Below, piece by piece: positions 40,277 through 49,411 of a stretch of 64,000 nucleotides of DNA (its first letter is position 1; every line of letters starts with the position of its first letter). The notes below the pieces were generated by a model. It had not been told where the DNA came from, did not search any database, and saw only the letters and a list, made by a program, of their open reading frames with translations. Made by a program: the position numbers and the translations under genes. The stretch lies in NCBI GenBank assembly GCA_012729315.1, contig JAAYDI010000139.1:1-64000 (forward strand), written 5' to 3'. Source of the stretch: Planctomycetaceae bacterium (GTDB lineage Bacteria; Planctomycetota; Planctomycetia; Pirellulales; Pirellulaceae).

Positions 40277-40690
40277 CTAGACGCGTTCGCTGATGGCGGC
40301 CTGCAACAGTCGAAACTGGCTGTTCATGATCGACACGGTCAGGTTGTGCAGGTACTGGTTCTTGGCCACCTCGGTGACCTGTTGTTCGATGCCTACGTTG
40401 CTACCGTCCAGGAACAGAATGGTCTTGAGCGAATCGCGGACCTCCCGCATCGCATCATCCGGTTCGCGATCGGCGACGTCGCCCAGCGTGAACTCGCGGG
40501 GTGCCGCCTGCCGGGTGAGTGCCTCTTTCAACCGCTCCTGGAACGTGTCGACCGACAGGTCGCGCACGAGGTAGCCTGGCGTGTCCGCATTGGCGATGTT
40601 GCCCGCGAGCACGTTGTGCCGCGCCTGCGAGAAGCTCAGCACTTCCTGCAGCACGGGGATGGTCGTGTTGTTGAAGAGGTTGGGAAGCAT
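40277..40690 (-). CDS. flgB: Flagellar rod protein FlgB
   Basis: The product is 137 aa. FlgB is a rod subunit and here the first gene of the early flagellar operon. N-terminal PVLQEVLSFSQARHNVLAGN with IANADTPGYLVRDLSVD is the family signature. The C-terminal segment is NQYLHNLTVSIMNSQFRLLQ. The start (MLPNLFNN) has an excellent GGAGGGAAAG site. The longer open frame upstream is rejected. A sigma-54-type promoter lies about 140 nt upstream, giving a leader of about 127 nt. Confidence 0.96.
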   Translation of the reverse strand: MLPNLFNNTTIPVLQEVLSFSQARHNVLAGNIANADTPGYLVRDLSVDTFQERLKEALTRQAAPREFTLGDVADREPDDAMREVRDSLKTILFLDGSNVGIEQQVTEVAKNQYLHNLTVSIMNSQFRLLQAAISERV

Positions 40691-40828
40691 CAGCTTTCCC
40701 TCCGCACGGGACGCACAGTGGTGGCGGTCTGTTCCTTGACGACTCCGCAATGGCGCGGGGCGGCGAGTTCGGGCAATGGGCACGGGAGCAGGTGACTCGT
40801 CGTGGTGACCGCAGCACACGACTGCTGG

Positions 40829-40843
40829 GCAACTGCCGTGCCA
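40829..40843 (-). promoter_or_regulatory. Sigma-54 promoter upstream of flgB
   Basis: On the minus strand the sequence is TGGCACGGCAGTTGCC (one base beyond the listed interval). It has the -24 element TGGCACG, a 4-nt spacer and the -12 element TTGC, matching the sigma-54 consensus at all but the last position. Transcription would start about 12 nt further on, near 40817, and read flgB. The adjacent upstream gene encodes a sigma-54 activator, which supports the assignment. Confidence 0.75.
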
Positions 40844-41053
40844 CGGTCAGGACAATCCGGTCGGGGGCTGGCCGTCGGGCGCGACAGCGTGCGGGTAAGC
40901 ACCGGCCGGGACACGAGTTGGCGCGAGGCAGGCGAGTTGGCACGCATGGCCGGCTGCGACGCGGCGCCACCCGGCCGGCGGCTCGACCGGCAAACCCTGC
41001 CTCTGGCGATCGGCCGAAATTGCCGGTCGACACGGCGCCGGGCCGCCCCGCTG

Positions 41054-42493
41054 CTAGGCGGCGCGGAGGAATGACTTCTCGCGAGGCGCATAGCCGTAGC
41101 TCCGTAGTTTGTTGGCCAGTGTGCGAATGCCGATGCCCAGCGCCTGGGCGGTTTTTGCCCGGTGCCCCTGATAGTGTTCCAGAGTGGCCTCGATCAAACG
41201 CCGCTCCATGTCCTGCAGACTGGTGCCGACTCTGATCAGCGCCTCCCGCGCGGCCGGGCTGTCGTCGTCCTCGGTAAGCAATGGCGGCGCGTCCAGCAGC
41301 CAGGGCCGCAACTGCTCGGCCGTCACGGGGTTCTCGCCGCAGAGCACGCTGGCGCGGGTGATGATATTCTCCAGTTCCCGCACATTGCCTGGCCAGTGAT
41401 GCTGGACCAGCATGTGGAGGGCGCTGGGGTGCACGGGGGGCACCGGCTGTTCGAGCCGCCGCGCGGCGCGGTCCAGGAAGTATTCGACCAGTTGCGGGAT
41501 ATCCTCCCGGCGCTGACGCAGCGGGGGGACCTGGATCGGGACGACGGCCAGCCGGAAGTACAGGTCCTGGCGGAAACGGCCGGCTTTGACTTCGGTGTAG
41601 AGGTCGCGGTTGGTCGTCACCAGGACGCGCACGTCGACGTGCTGGGTCACGCTCGAGCCGACCCGTTCAAACGACTGTTCCTGCAGCACGCGGAGGAGCT
41701 TGGCCTGCAAGGGGAGTTCGATCTCGGTGATTTCGTCGAGCAGCACTGTGCCGCGATCGGCCAGTTCGAAGCGTCCGACGCGTGGCGCGTCGGCGCCGGT
41801 GAAGGCGCCGCGCTCATGCCCGAACAGCTCGCTTTCCATCAGTTGTGGCGAGAGCGCTGGGCAATTGAAGCTCACCAGCGCAGCCTGAGCGCGGCGGCTG
41901 GCGAGATGAATGTTGCGGGCGACCAGTTCCTTGCCGGTGCCGCTCTCGCCGGTGATCAGGACGGTCTCGTCGGTCGGGGCGACCTGCTGGATGCGCTGGC
42001 GCAGAGTCGTCATGGCAGGGCTCGTGCCGATCATCGTCACCTGGTCGCAGGTCCCGCGCGGCGGTGCCTGTGGCGCGGGGACCGCGGCGCAGCTGCGGGC
42101 CTGCTCGCCGTGCTGCAGCGCGCGTGCGACGAGCTGTTCGAGCTGGTCCGCGCCGAACGGCTTTTCGATATAGTCGAAGGCGCCCAGCCGCATGGCATCG
42201 ACAGCCGAGGCGACGGTGGCGTGCGCGGTGACCATGACGATCTGCGCATCGATCGTGCGTTCGGACAGCGCGCGCAGGAACTCGAGGCCGTTCATGCCGG
42301 GCATCTTGAGGTCGGTCACGATCACATCGGCGGACCAGCGCTCGAGTTGCTGGAGCGCTTCGACGGCGCTGCTGCAGCATTGCACGGCGTGTCCGGCGTG
42401 GCGGAGCACGTCCGCCATCGACTCGCGCGCGCTGGCATGGTCGTCGACGACCAGCACGCGGCTGACTGTGGTTGAAGTGTGGAGAGGAGTCAT
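41054..42493 (-). CDS. NtrC-family sigma-54 response regulator
   Basis: The product is 479 aa. The receiver domain has acidic pair VVDD (15-18), phosphorylation site D61 in DVIVTDLKMPG and the switch lysine in GAFDYIEKPFG. The AAA+ domain has Walker A GESGTGKE, the sigma-54-contacting loop ELFGHERGAFTGAD and LLDEITEIELPLQAKLLRVL. The C-terminal Fis-type helix-turn-helix is GHRAKTAQALGIGIRTLANK. It resembles FlgR/FleR-type regulators that turn on rod-hook genes. Its start overlaps the kinase stop by one nt. It lies immediately upstream of flgB and its sigma-54 promoter, so it is the likely activator. Confidence 0.93.
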   Translation of the reverse strand: MTPLHTSTTVSRVLVVDDHASARESMADVLRHAGHAVQCCSSAVEALQQLERWSADVIVTDLKMPGMNGLEFLRALSERTIDAQIVMVTAHATVASAVDAMRLGAFDYIEKPFGADQLEQLVARALQHGEQARSCAAVPAPQAPPRGTCDQVTMIGTSPAMTTLRQRIQQVAPTDETVLITGESGTGKELVARNIHLASRRAQAALVSFNCPALSPQLMESELFGHERGAFTGADAPRVGRFELADRGTVLLDEITEIELPLQAKLLRVLQEQSFERVGSSVTQHVDVRVLVTTNRDLYTEVKAGRFRQDLYFRLAVVPIQVPPLRQRREDIPQLVEYFLDRAARRLEQPVPPVHPSALHMLVQHHWPGNVRELENIITRASVLCGENPVTAEQLRPWLLDAPPLLTEDDDSPAAREALIRVGTSLQDMERRLIEATLEHYQGHRAKTAQALGIGIRTLANKLRSYGYAPREKSFLRAA

Positions 42494-43356
42494 CAGGCAG
42501 CGGCCTCCAGATAGCGAGAGGGCAGGCGGATGGTGAACGCGGCTCCGCCCTGCGGGCAGTTGCGCACCACCACGTCACCGCCGTGCGCGGCGGCGATCCG
42601 TTCGACGATGGCCAGCCCCAGTCCGGTGCCGCCGCTCTTGGTCGTGAAGAACGGTTCGAACAGCCGCGGGCCGTCCTCGTCCTGGATACCGGGACCGCTG
42701 TCGGCGATCTCCAGTTCCGTGCCGCGCGGGCCGGCCGTCGCCGTGACCGACAGCTCCCCGCCGTGCGGCATGACGTCCAGGGCGTTCAGGACCAGGTTGA
42801 GTGTGGCGCGGCGGAGCATGTCGCGGTCGGCCCACACGGTGAGTTGGGGAGACAGGTCGATTTCGGCGCGGATCCCCTGCGCGGCCAACTGCGGCGCCAG
42901 CGCGTCGCAGACTTCCCGCACCAGCGTTTCCAGACGAAACAATTGCCAGGACGGATCCCGCTGTGATGTGAACTGGAGTAGGTCGCTCACGATAACCTCC
43001 AAGGCTGTGAAGCCTGCGGCGATCTTGTCCAGGATCGCCACGGAACTCTCCTGACCAGCCAGATGACGACGAAGCAGACTCAAATACAACGTAATCGGGA
43101 CCAGGCTGTTGCGCACCTCGTGGGCCACGTGCGATGCCATCTGACCGAGATCTGCCAGGCGGTTCTTCCGCGCCAGTTCCCGGTTCTTGACTTCCAGCTC
43201 GTCGGTCAGCCGGTGCACTTCGCGGCGCAGCGCCTCGTGGGTCTGTTGCAGGCGATCGGTGGCCGAGTGCCAGGCCGCGAGCACAGCCTGCAGCTCGGCA
43301 TCGCCGCACGGGCTGGCGGGAACGGCAATCGGCGTTCGCCTGGTCATCGTCGGCAT
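42493..43356 (-). CDS. Soluble sensor histidine kinase, partner of the sigma-54 regulator
   Basis: The product is 287 aa. There is no membrane segment or signal peptide, so it is cytoplasmic. A helical N-terminal part (20-65) leads into the H box SHVAHEVRNSLVPITLYLSL, with His79. The ATPase domain has ATLNLVLNALDVMP (N box), ELEIADSGPGIQDED (G1), LFEPFFTTKSGGTGLGLAIV (F and G2). All kinase motifs are intact. By analogy to FlgS/FleS, it may sense the state of the export apparatus from the cytoplasm. Start chosen at MPTMTRR, with AAGGGA 7 nt upstream; the longer frame overlaps flgN. Confidence 0.9.
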   Translation of the reverse strand: MPTMTRRTPIAVPASPCGDAELQAVLAAWHSATDRLQQTHEALRREVHRLTDELEVKNRELARKNRLADLGQMASHVAHEVRNSLVPITLYLSLLRRHLAGQESSVAILDKIAAGFTALEVIVSDLLQFTSQRDPSWQLFRLETLVREVCDALAPQLAAQGIRAEIDLSPQLTVWADRDMLRRATLNLVLNALDVMPHGGELSVTATAGPRGTELEIADSGPGIQDEDGPRLFEPFFTTKSGGTGLGLAIVERIAAAHGGDVVVRNCPQGGAAFTIRLPSRYLEAAA

Positions 43357-43439
43357 GCTCGGTCCCTTCTGTCTGGGTGTGTGTCTGGGTGCGGGCCGCC
43401 GCGGCCCACCGCCGGCGGCACCCGTGTGTATGTGTTTCA

Positions 43440-43898
43440 TCACGTGTCAGAGGTCAGATCGATGTTTCCGCGCAGCGCCGCCGCCGGGCGGAGGTATGCG
43501 CGCGTCGCCTCGGCGCACGAATGGCACTCCTCGAGCCGCGCCTGCACCGCGTCCCGCCGCCGCGTCATCTCCGCCTCACTCTGCCGGTCGATCAACATGA
43601 TCTCACTCAACAGCGTTTCACACCGTTCGGCCGCCTGGCGGCACCGCTGGCGGTCGTGCGGCGTGCGCCAACGGCGCGCGTCCGGTTCCTGCTTCCGGAA
43701 CGGCTCCAGCAGCTTCTGCAGCTTCTGCAGTTCCACCAGCAGCGTCTGTTTCGCGGACAGGACACCGAGCAGCCGCTGGATGTCGCCGTCGGCAATCAGG
43801 TCGGACTGCCGGCGCGAGAGACCGCGCAGCTGCTCGAGGACGACGAGCTTCTTGCCAATCAGTTCCGCGAGCTCGTCGGTTTCGATCCGGTCTTCCAC
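43440..43898 (-). CDS. FlgN-like flagellar export chaperone
   Basis: The product is 152 aa, all-helical. Central SAKQTLLVELQKLQKLLEPF, preceded by LGKK-type helices (ELAELIGKKLVVLEQLRGLS) and followed by an Arg/Glu-rich helix, fits FlgN, the chaperone for the hook-filament junction proteins FlgK and FlgL. FlgN is poorly conserved, so the call depends on length, coil pattern and place in a flagellar regulatory operon. flgK and flgL are not in the window. No signal peptide. Confidence 0.6.
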   Translation of the reverse strand: MEDRIETDELAELIGKKLVVLEQLRGLSRRQSDLIADGDIQRLLGVLSAKQTLLVELQKLQKLLEPFRKQEPDARRWRTPHDRQRCRQAAERCETLLSEIMLIDRQSEAEMTRRRDAVQARLEECHSCAEATRAYLRPAAALRGNIDLTSDT

Positions 43899-43949
43899 AG
43901 CCCCACATCCTTTTTGTTGCTGGTGCTCCGGCGCCGTCTGGACGCCCGG

Positions 43950-46517
43950 TTACAGCTGGGCGAGCCAGCTGATGATTTCGTTCCATTCGTCCCGGTTGTA
44001 GCGGGTGGTCTGCGTGAACGCCGCATCCGGCCGCATGCGCTCCAGCGTGGCCTGCGCCTGCAGGAGCGCGCGGTGCGCTTCGGCCGGCGCGTTGAGCAGC
44101 CGGTAGCAGCTCGCCAGTTGCATGAAGGCCTCCAGCGAGGCAGGTTCCTGCTGGTACCGGTCTGTCGCCGCCAGGTAGGCCGAGATGGCCTGCTCGTAAT
44201 CCTCAAGTTCAAACTGTACGTCGGCGTGCGCGAAGTACGTGTTACGCAACATCGCCTGCTCCGTCGCCGACAGCATGTCCTGGGCTTCCGCCTGGAGCAA
44301 CCGCGCCTGTAACTGCTGGTAGGCGCTGGCGGCCGCTGCCAGATACGCACGCCTCTGCTGGTCGAGCGCATGGCGGCCGGCCGCGGCGGACTCGACCTGC
44401 ATGCCCCTGCTCGGCAGTCGGGCCGCATGCCGGTAGGACTCCGCGATCGTATACCATGCGCTGTTGGTCGCGGCGGCATCCGGGTACCGCTGCACGGCCT
44501 CCTCCAGGTGCTCGATCGCCTCCAGGTACAGGGCCTGTGCGGCGTGGAGCAGATCCAGCCCTTGCTGGCGCGCGGATTCGTCCTGGCTGTCCAGCCCCTG
44601 CAGACGACTCGTCGCCTCCTGCGCGAGCGCCTCGCGGAAGACCAGCTGCCCGTAGAGGAACAGCGAACTCTGCCACTGGAGGCTCCGCGGTGACAACTCC
44701 GTCTGGTGGAGGTTGTCGGTCAGCAGCTGTTTGGCCTGCGCGAGCCGATTGAGCTGGACGCAGGTCTGACTGGCCAGGATGCGGGCCCGGTAGCTTTCCG
44801 GATGGGTCGGATAGTGCTGCAGGCACTGGTCCAGGACCTGCAGCGCCTGGTGGTAGTTGCCGAGCGCCAGGTGGCATTCGCCTTGTGCGACGAGCGCTTG
44901 GGGATGCTGTCGGCGCGGTGCGGTCTGGAGGTACTGCTCGAGCACTTCCAGCGCCGCTTCGTAGTTCTGGCCGCGGACGAAACACTCGCCGCACTTCCAC
45001 AGGTCGTCAGGATAGTGTTGCGTCGCGTAACGCAAGGTGGCCAGTCGGTGATACGCTGCGGCTGCGAGACGCAGGTGCGCGCGACCGTCGGCCTGCACCG
45101 CTGCGTTCTGGAGGTTGCGGCGCCCGGCCGCCTCGCGCACCAGGCGGTACCCCCAGCTCTCGTGCGTCTGGGCTTCCATCTCGGCGAGCTCAGCCGGCGG
45201 GAAGATCGGCCCGCCCACGGCGCACAATGCGGCCGCTGCCGCATGCTGGTCCGCGACCTGGAACCCGTGCTGTGCCCGATGCAGGCGGCCGCACAGATCC
45301 GCCAGCGGGACCCAGAGGTTGTCGCGGTCGTCAGCGCTGGTGGCCTGCTCGATGACGTACAAGTACAGGTCCCGGGCGGCGTCAGCACGCCCCTGAGACT
45401 GATGAATCTCCGCCTCCTCCAGGCCGGCTGCCAACGCTTCGTCGGTCCCGTAGTACTGGTGGCGGACGGCACGTAATGTCTTCGTAGCCGCCGGCAGTTC
45501 CCCGCACGCGCGCTGGATCACACCGGTCAGATACCGCGCCTGCCGCACAGTGATGTCTGTTGGATCCTGCTCCGACACACGCGCGAGTACCTCCTGCGCC
45601 TGCCGGTACCGGTCGACCGGCACCTGGGGCGCGTTTGCACCCTGCCCGGCTGCATCCACCCGCAGCTGGTCGTTTTCCCGGATCAGGACGCGCGCCTCCA
45701 TGATCAGCGCCTGTGTGTGAAGCGGAGAATCCGACGCGACCGCCGCCAGCGCCGCACGACACCCGGCCAGGTCGCCCAGACTGAACATGATCTGGCTCTG
45801 TCTGAGCAGCGACTCGTCACGCTCCCGGGACGTCCACGACGGATCTTCGCTGGCCAGCTGCTCGTAGCGCAAGGCCTCGTTCAGGTTCGGCACGGTCGCG
45901 TCCCGATAAGCAGTGGCCAGCGCGCGAGCCAGTTCGTGCCGGTGCTGCGGCAGTTGCTCCCACGCCGCACACAGTACCGGCAGGCTCTCGTCGTACCTGC
46001 CGCTCTGGAACAGACTGGTGGCCAATCTGTACAGGCCCTGTTCCCTGTAGCTCGGTGGAAAGCCGCAGATGCGCGCCTCTTCCAAGTACCGGGCGGCCAC
46101 CAGGTACAGAGTCTCCCGGTCTGACCCGGGCCCGCACTGGGCGGCTTCGCGCGCGGCGATCGTCCCCAGCACAAACGGCAGATAACCTTTCTTCGTCGTG
46201 TCGTCCTGTACGATGAGCTGCAGTTGCCGCACCGCCTCGGACGCCACCTCCCGCTGCCCCGACTTGATCGCCGCCAGCGCCCGCGCCAGAGTCCGATCCG
46301 CGTCGAGCTGCACGCCCGCTGCACAGCATACGTAATACAGGACCGAGAGTCCGGACAGGCCAATGATGCTCAGGCCGCAGGCAAGCACCAGCGCCAACAG
46401 CCGATTGTGACGCAGCGCAGCGAAGCCGTGCGCCACGAGCGCAGTAACTCGCGCACGCAGCGTCCGACGCTCCGGCGTCGCGTCCGGTGTGGGGCTGGTC
46501 ATCTGCGGAGCAGACAT
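43950..46517 (-). CDS. Large membrane-anchored TPR protein
   Basis: The product is about 855 aa. A cytoplasmic N-terminus of about 38 residues is followed by one membrane helix (RLLALVLACGLSIIGLSGLS, about 39-58). The rest is some 20 tetratricopeptide-like helical repeats (for example NYHQALQVLDQCLQHYPTHP, NYEAALEVLEQYLQTAPRR, DYEQAISAYLAATDRYQQEP). It is thus an extracytoplasmic scaffold. It precedes the FlgN-like gene by 51 nt on the same strand and may be co-transcribed with the flagellar regulators, but no flagellar role is evident from sequence. Start MSAPQMTSP is chosen for GGAAG upstream. Confidence 0.8.
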   Translation of the reverse strand: MSAPQMTSPTPDATPERRTLRARVTALVAHGFAALRHNRLLALVLACGLSIIGLSGLSVLYYVCCAAGVQLDADRTLARALAAIKSGQREVASEAVRQLQLIVQDDTTKKGYLPFVLGTIAAREAAQCGPGSDRETLYLVAARYLEEARICGFPPSYREQGLYRLATSLFQSGRYDESLPVLCAAWEQLPQHRHELARALATAYRDATVPNLNEALRYEQLASEDPSWTSRERDESLLRQSQIMFSLGDLAGCRAALAAVASDSPLHTQALIMEARVLIRENDQLRVDAAGQGANAPQVPVDRYRQAQEVLARVSEQDPTDITVRQARYLTGVIQRACGELPAATKTLRAVRHQYYGTDEALAAGLEEAEIHQSQGRADAARDLYLYVIEQATSADDRDNLWVPLADLCGRLHRAQHGFQVADQHAAAAALCAVGGPIFPPAELAEMEAQTHESWGYRLVREAAGRRNLQNAAVQADGRAHLRLAAAAYHRLATLRYATQHYPDDLWKCGECFVRGQNYEAALEVLEQYLQTAPRRQHPQALVAQGECHLALGNYHQALQVLDQCLQHYPTHPESYRARILASQTCVQLNRLAQAKQLLTDNLHQTELSPRSLQWQSSLFLYGQLVFREALAQEATSRLQGLDSQDESARQQGLDLLHAAQALYLEAIEHLEEAVQRYPDAAATNSAWYTIAESYRHAARLPSRGMQVESAAAGRHALDQQRRAYLAAAASAYQQLQARLLQAEAQDMLSATEQAMLRNTYFAHADVQFELEDYEQAISAYLAATDRYQQEPASLEAFMQLASCYRLLNAPAEAHRALLQAQATLERMRPDAAFTQTTRYNRDEWNEIISWLAQL

Positions 46518-46708
46518 AACGATTCGACTTCCATGTCCAGGCGAACTCCCTTCCTGTTGGGAGAATTGCGGCAAGTTTGTACTCGAACCACCGCCCGCCT
46601 GTCAATGTGCGTTCCCGCTAGCAAGGGCTGCCGGGACCCGCTCCCAGCACTCGGGCCGACGGGGCGCGCGGCGCGTCTGTCGGGGAAACGGGGTGGCTCT
46701 GAGAACTG

Positions 46709-47458
46709 TTACAGCGCCGCTTCGGTGGTGGTCGTCATGCCAGTCACCAGTTCCATGATCCACACGTTCATGTCGTGCAGCATCTGGGGGTTGAGTTCGT
46801 CGCCACATGGATACTGGCGCAGCGTCACGTGCATGCCAGCCGTGTGGAACAGACGCAGTTCCTGGCACGTTGTCTCGACCGGGTAGTACTCCGAGTTCCG
46901 GCCCTGGGCGATGAACAAGGGAAGCTGCCGCGCCTGATCGTAATAGACGAGCGGGCAGTTGCCTGTCGGGAACGGGCCGCCGAGCGACAGGACGCCAGCG
47001 AACCGGCGCGGGTTGTTCAACCCCAGCCGGAATGCCATCGTGCCACCAGCCTGGTAGCCGGCCAGGAAGATCCGGTGCCGCGCAATGCTGAACTTCTCGC
47101 ACGCCACGTCCAGACAATCGAACACGCTCGCTTCGGCAGCCGACACGTCGGCGTCGCAGGCCGTCCAGGTAAAGCCGCTGACGCCCGCCGCACAGGCGCG
47201 CGGTCCGCGCGGTCCGATCGACACGAAATTGCGCATGCTCACCAACGGCATCACCCGCTGCAGTTGCCGTTCGTCGGCCCCCGGCCCGTGCAGCCAGATC
47301 ACGAGCGGATAGGCGTAGTTGCGTTCATAGTGCAGCGGGGCGAACAGCGAGTAATGCAGGCCCTGCTGGTGCGACTCTCGTAGTAATCCGTGTTCCAGTT
47401 GCAGGGGCTCGTGCATCTCCGCCGCGCCTTGCGCGCGAGTCAGGTGGAATCGATTCAT
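46709..47458 (-). CDS. Esterase-fold protein lacking the catalytic triad
   Basis: The product is 249 aa. The fold is that of phospholipase/carboxylesterases (predicted esterases): AYPLVIWLHGPGADERQLQR, IGPRGPRA, a long helix, IARHRIFLAGYQAGGTMAFR, FAGVLSLGGPFP and PLFIAQGRNSEYYPVE. The nucleophile serine of GxSxGG is Gln136 (GYQAGG). The acid position in the GxxDxxVP-type motif is Ser189, and the histidine near the end is Asp220 (YPCGDELNPQ). All three triad residues are therefore absent while the fold landmarks are kept. It is probably a binding or scaffold protein. No signal peptide is seen. It stands alone. Confidence 0.8.
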   Translation of the reverse strand: MNRFHLTRAQGAAEMHEPLQLEHGLLRESHQQGLHYSLFAPLHYERNYAYPLVIWLHGPGADERQLQRVMPLVSMRNFVSIGPRGPRACAAGVSGFTWTACDADVSAAEASVFDCLDVACEKFSIARHRIFLAGYQAGGTMAFRLGLNNPRRFAGVLSLGGPFPTGNCPLVYYDQARQLPLFIAQGRNSEYYPVETTCQELRLFHTAGMHVTLRQYPCGDELNPQMLHDMNVWIMELVTGMTTTTEAAL

Positions 47459-47862
47459 AGGAGCTATATCACTTCAGGAACGGCCCATGCGGCATGCGCG
47501 TCCGATGCTCTCAGCTCTCGGACACAGCCTGCCCCACGGACACGGCCATACGTTGCTGACAGATCCACTGCTGAGGCGTTGTAGAACAGCCGGCGGCGAA
47601 TGTCAATGTCACCCGCGCCCACCCGCGCCGCTTCCGATCGCGTGAACGGGGGGGCACTGCTGTCACCTGTCCCCCAGGCGTTCCCCCATCGCTTGGACGA
47701 GTCCTTCGACGGCGTTCACACGGTTCTGGAATATCGCGAGTTCGGCAGAGCCGTCAGAGCTCCAATTCGATGAATTCGATGAGAGGACAGGGCAGACAGG
47801 TCGAATATGAGGTTCCGCGATGCCAGGTCAACGAGGTAAACTCCCGGGCCCGCACCCGGGGT
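47459..47862. other. 404-bp gap without a recognisable gene
   Basis: The gap lies between the esterase-fold gene and the next membrane protein. A small tandem GAATTCGAT-like duplication near 47765-47780 is visible. No promoter, RNA gene or conserved ORF was recognised. Confidence 0.5.
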
Positions 47863-49389
47863 TCACGTGTCGGGACCGATCGGCGGCAGATCGGGCGCCG
47901 CGCGGCGCTGCCGCAGCTGTTCCAGCCTTCTGCGGTCCGACCGGTGCAGCGCCCAGGCAGCGCTCCCGACCACGATCAGCAGGCCGATGAAGCCCAGTCC
48001 GAGCCACAATCCCGGGCCCGGCCGGGAGTCGGCTGACAGGTCCCATGTCTGTGGCGCGCCGACAACGAACATCGGGCTCAGCTGGCGCTGCCGGGCGTCG
48101 TAGGCGGCCACGAGCGGATTGTGGTAGGCCCACAGTTTGTAGAACACGCCGTGCAGCAGCACCGGGCGATTCACATGGGGGGCGTCCACGAGTGGTTCCC
48201 ATGCGGCCGGCAGCTCGGTCGTACAGCAGGTGCAGGGGAAGGACTCGCGATAAACGGGGCCGGCCTGCTCCCCTGGTGCACCCCGCACCTCAATCGGCTG
48301 GTCTCCCACCGGCACCACCACGTCCAGCTGGTAGTACGCATCGATTCCGAACCGGTGCCGGACGTCTGGCTCCTCGACCACGATGCGGGTGATCCGCCGC
48401 AGCCGGCCGGTGATCTGCCGCAGCGCCCCACGCTCCTGCTGCGGTTGCAGCAGCAATTGGCGCAGCACAGCCGGTTGTGTATGGCGGGCCAGTTGCGCTG
48501 CATCGGCGCGCCCCACGGCATGTAACAGCGCATAGAAACATTCCCGTTCGTCAGCCCCCAGCGGCAGCCCGTCGCGGTCACGCACGGCGTCCCACAACCC
48601 GATGTCCATTCCCCACTGGCCCAGCAGCACTTGGGGTACATCGATGCCCAGGCTGGCCTGCACCCGATCTGGCAGCCAGGCGACGCGAGGGGCCGCGAAC
48701 AGCCATACTGGCTGGCCACTCCGTTCCGCACCCAGCTTGACGAACATCGCTACAGCCTGGACAGGCTCATGCAGCGCCGTGTGGCCTTCCCACGCCGCGG
48801 GCACCGCCCGCGCGAAAATCACGGCCGTGCCCGGCCCGCCGTCCAGGTCCACGTCGAGTTGATAGTAATGGTCGAATTCGAACAGCGACGCCTGCCGTGG
48901 CGTCAACGTCCGACGCGTCACGCTGCGCACCCGCCCGCCGACCACGAAGAAATCAGTCCGCGCGCTATCGGGCTCCGCACACAATGCCGACCAGGGCACG
49001 TCCGGACGCTGCCATCTCGCTATCTCGTCCCACCCGATCTGCGGCAAACGGTAGAGGATCTTCAGCAGCACCTCCTGATCCTCCGGGCCGATCGGCTGAC
49101 CATCACGCAGCGCACGCAGATCGCTCTCCCCAATGTCGAACAGACGCAGCAACTGGCGCGGCGCCGCGAACGGAGCCATCGGCAGCTGCTGAGCCACGGC
49201 CGACATCGCCAGCAGCCAAACACAGAGGGAATGACGGATGACGAGTGACGAAGCACGAAGGAATGACGAATGACGAATGACGAATGACGAAGGTTGGTGT
49301 GGCGATGCAACGCTGGTGGAGGAACGCACTCCGTGGTGACTCGCGCCGCTGTCCCGCACTAATTCGCCCCTCATGACGTCATTCGTCAT
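47863..49389 (-). CDS. Membrane-anchored protein of unknown function (I)
   Basis: Up to 508 aa. The N-terminus contains SSFVIRHSSF and LVIRHSL units encoded by an inverted-repeat element, followed by a hydrophobic signal segment (CVWLLAMSAVAQ). The body has two similar blocks, each with a DHYYQLDVDLDG or DAYYQLDVVVPVG motif, suggesting a duplicated OB- or beta-domain. One block is followed by FPCTCCTTELPAAWEPLVDA with a Cys cluster. A membrane helix near the C-terminus (GLWLGLGFIGLLIVVGSAAW) is followed by a basic tail. The true start is uncertain because the upstream sequence is the repeat. It follows the similarly built gene at 49412 on the same strand. Confidence 0.7.
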   Translation of the reverse strand: MTNDVMRGELVRDSGASHHGVRSSTSVASPHQPSSFVIRHSSFLRASSLVIRHSLCVWLLAMSAVAQQLPMAPFAAPRQLLRLFDIGESDLRALRDGQPIGPEDQEVLLKILYRLPQIGWDEIARWQRPDVPWSALCAEPDSARTDFFVVGGRVRSVTRRTLTPRQASLFEFDHYYQLDVDLDGGPGTAVIFARAVPAAWEGHTALHEPVQAVAMFVKLGAERSGQPVWLFAAPRVAWLPDRVQASLGIDVPQVLLGQWGMDIGLWDAVRDRDGLPLGADERECFYALLHAVGRADAAQLARHTQPAVLRQLLLQPQQERGALRQITGRLRRITRIVVEEPDVRHRFGIDAYYQLDVVVPVGDQPIEVRGAPGEQAGPVYRESFPCTCCTTELPAAWEPLVDAPHVNRPVLLHGVFYKLWAYHNPLVAAYDARQRQLSPMFVVGAPQTWDLSADSRPGPGLWLGLGFIGLLIVVGSAAWALHRSDRRRLEQLRQRRAAPDLPPIGPDT

Positions 49390-49409
49390 TCGTCATTCCT
49401 TCGTGCTTC
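49250..49409. repeat. 33-nt perfect inverted repeat with GACGAAT arrays
   Basis: Arms 49250-49282 and 49377-49409 are exact reverse complements, each containing GAAGCACGAAGG and three GAATGACG-like units, around a 94-nt spacer. Additional GACGAAT units extend both arms (49222-49293 and 49375-49436). It resembles a small non-autonomous palindromic element such as a REP or MITE. It overlaps the 5' end of one gene and lies against the 3' end of the next. Confidence 0.85.
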
Positions 49410-49411
49410 CG

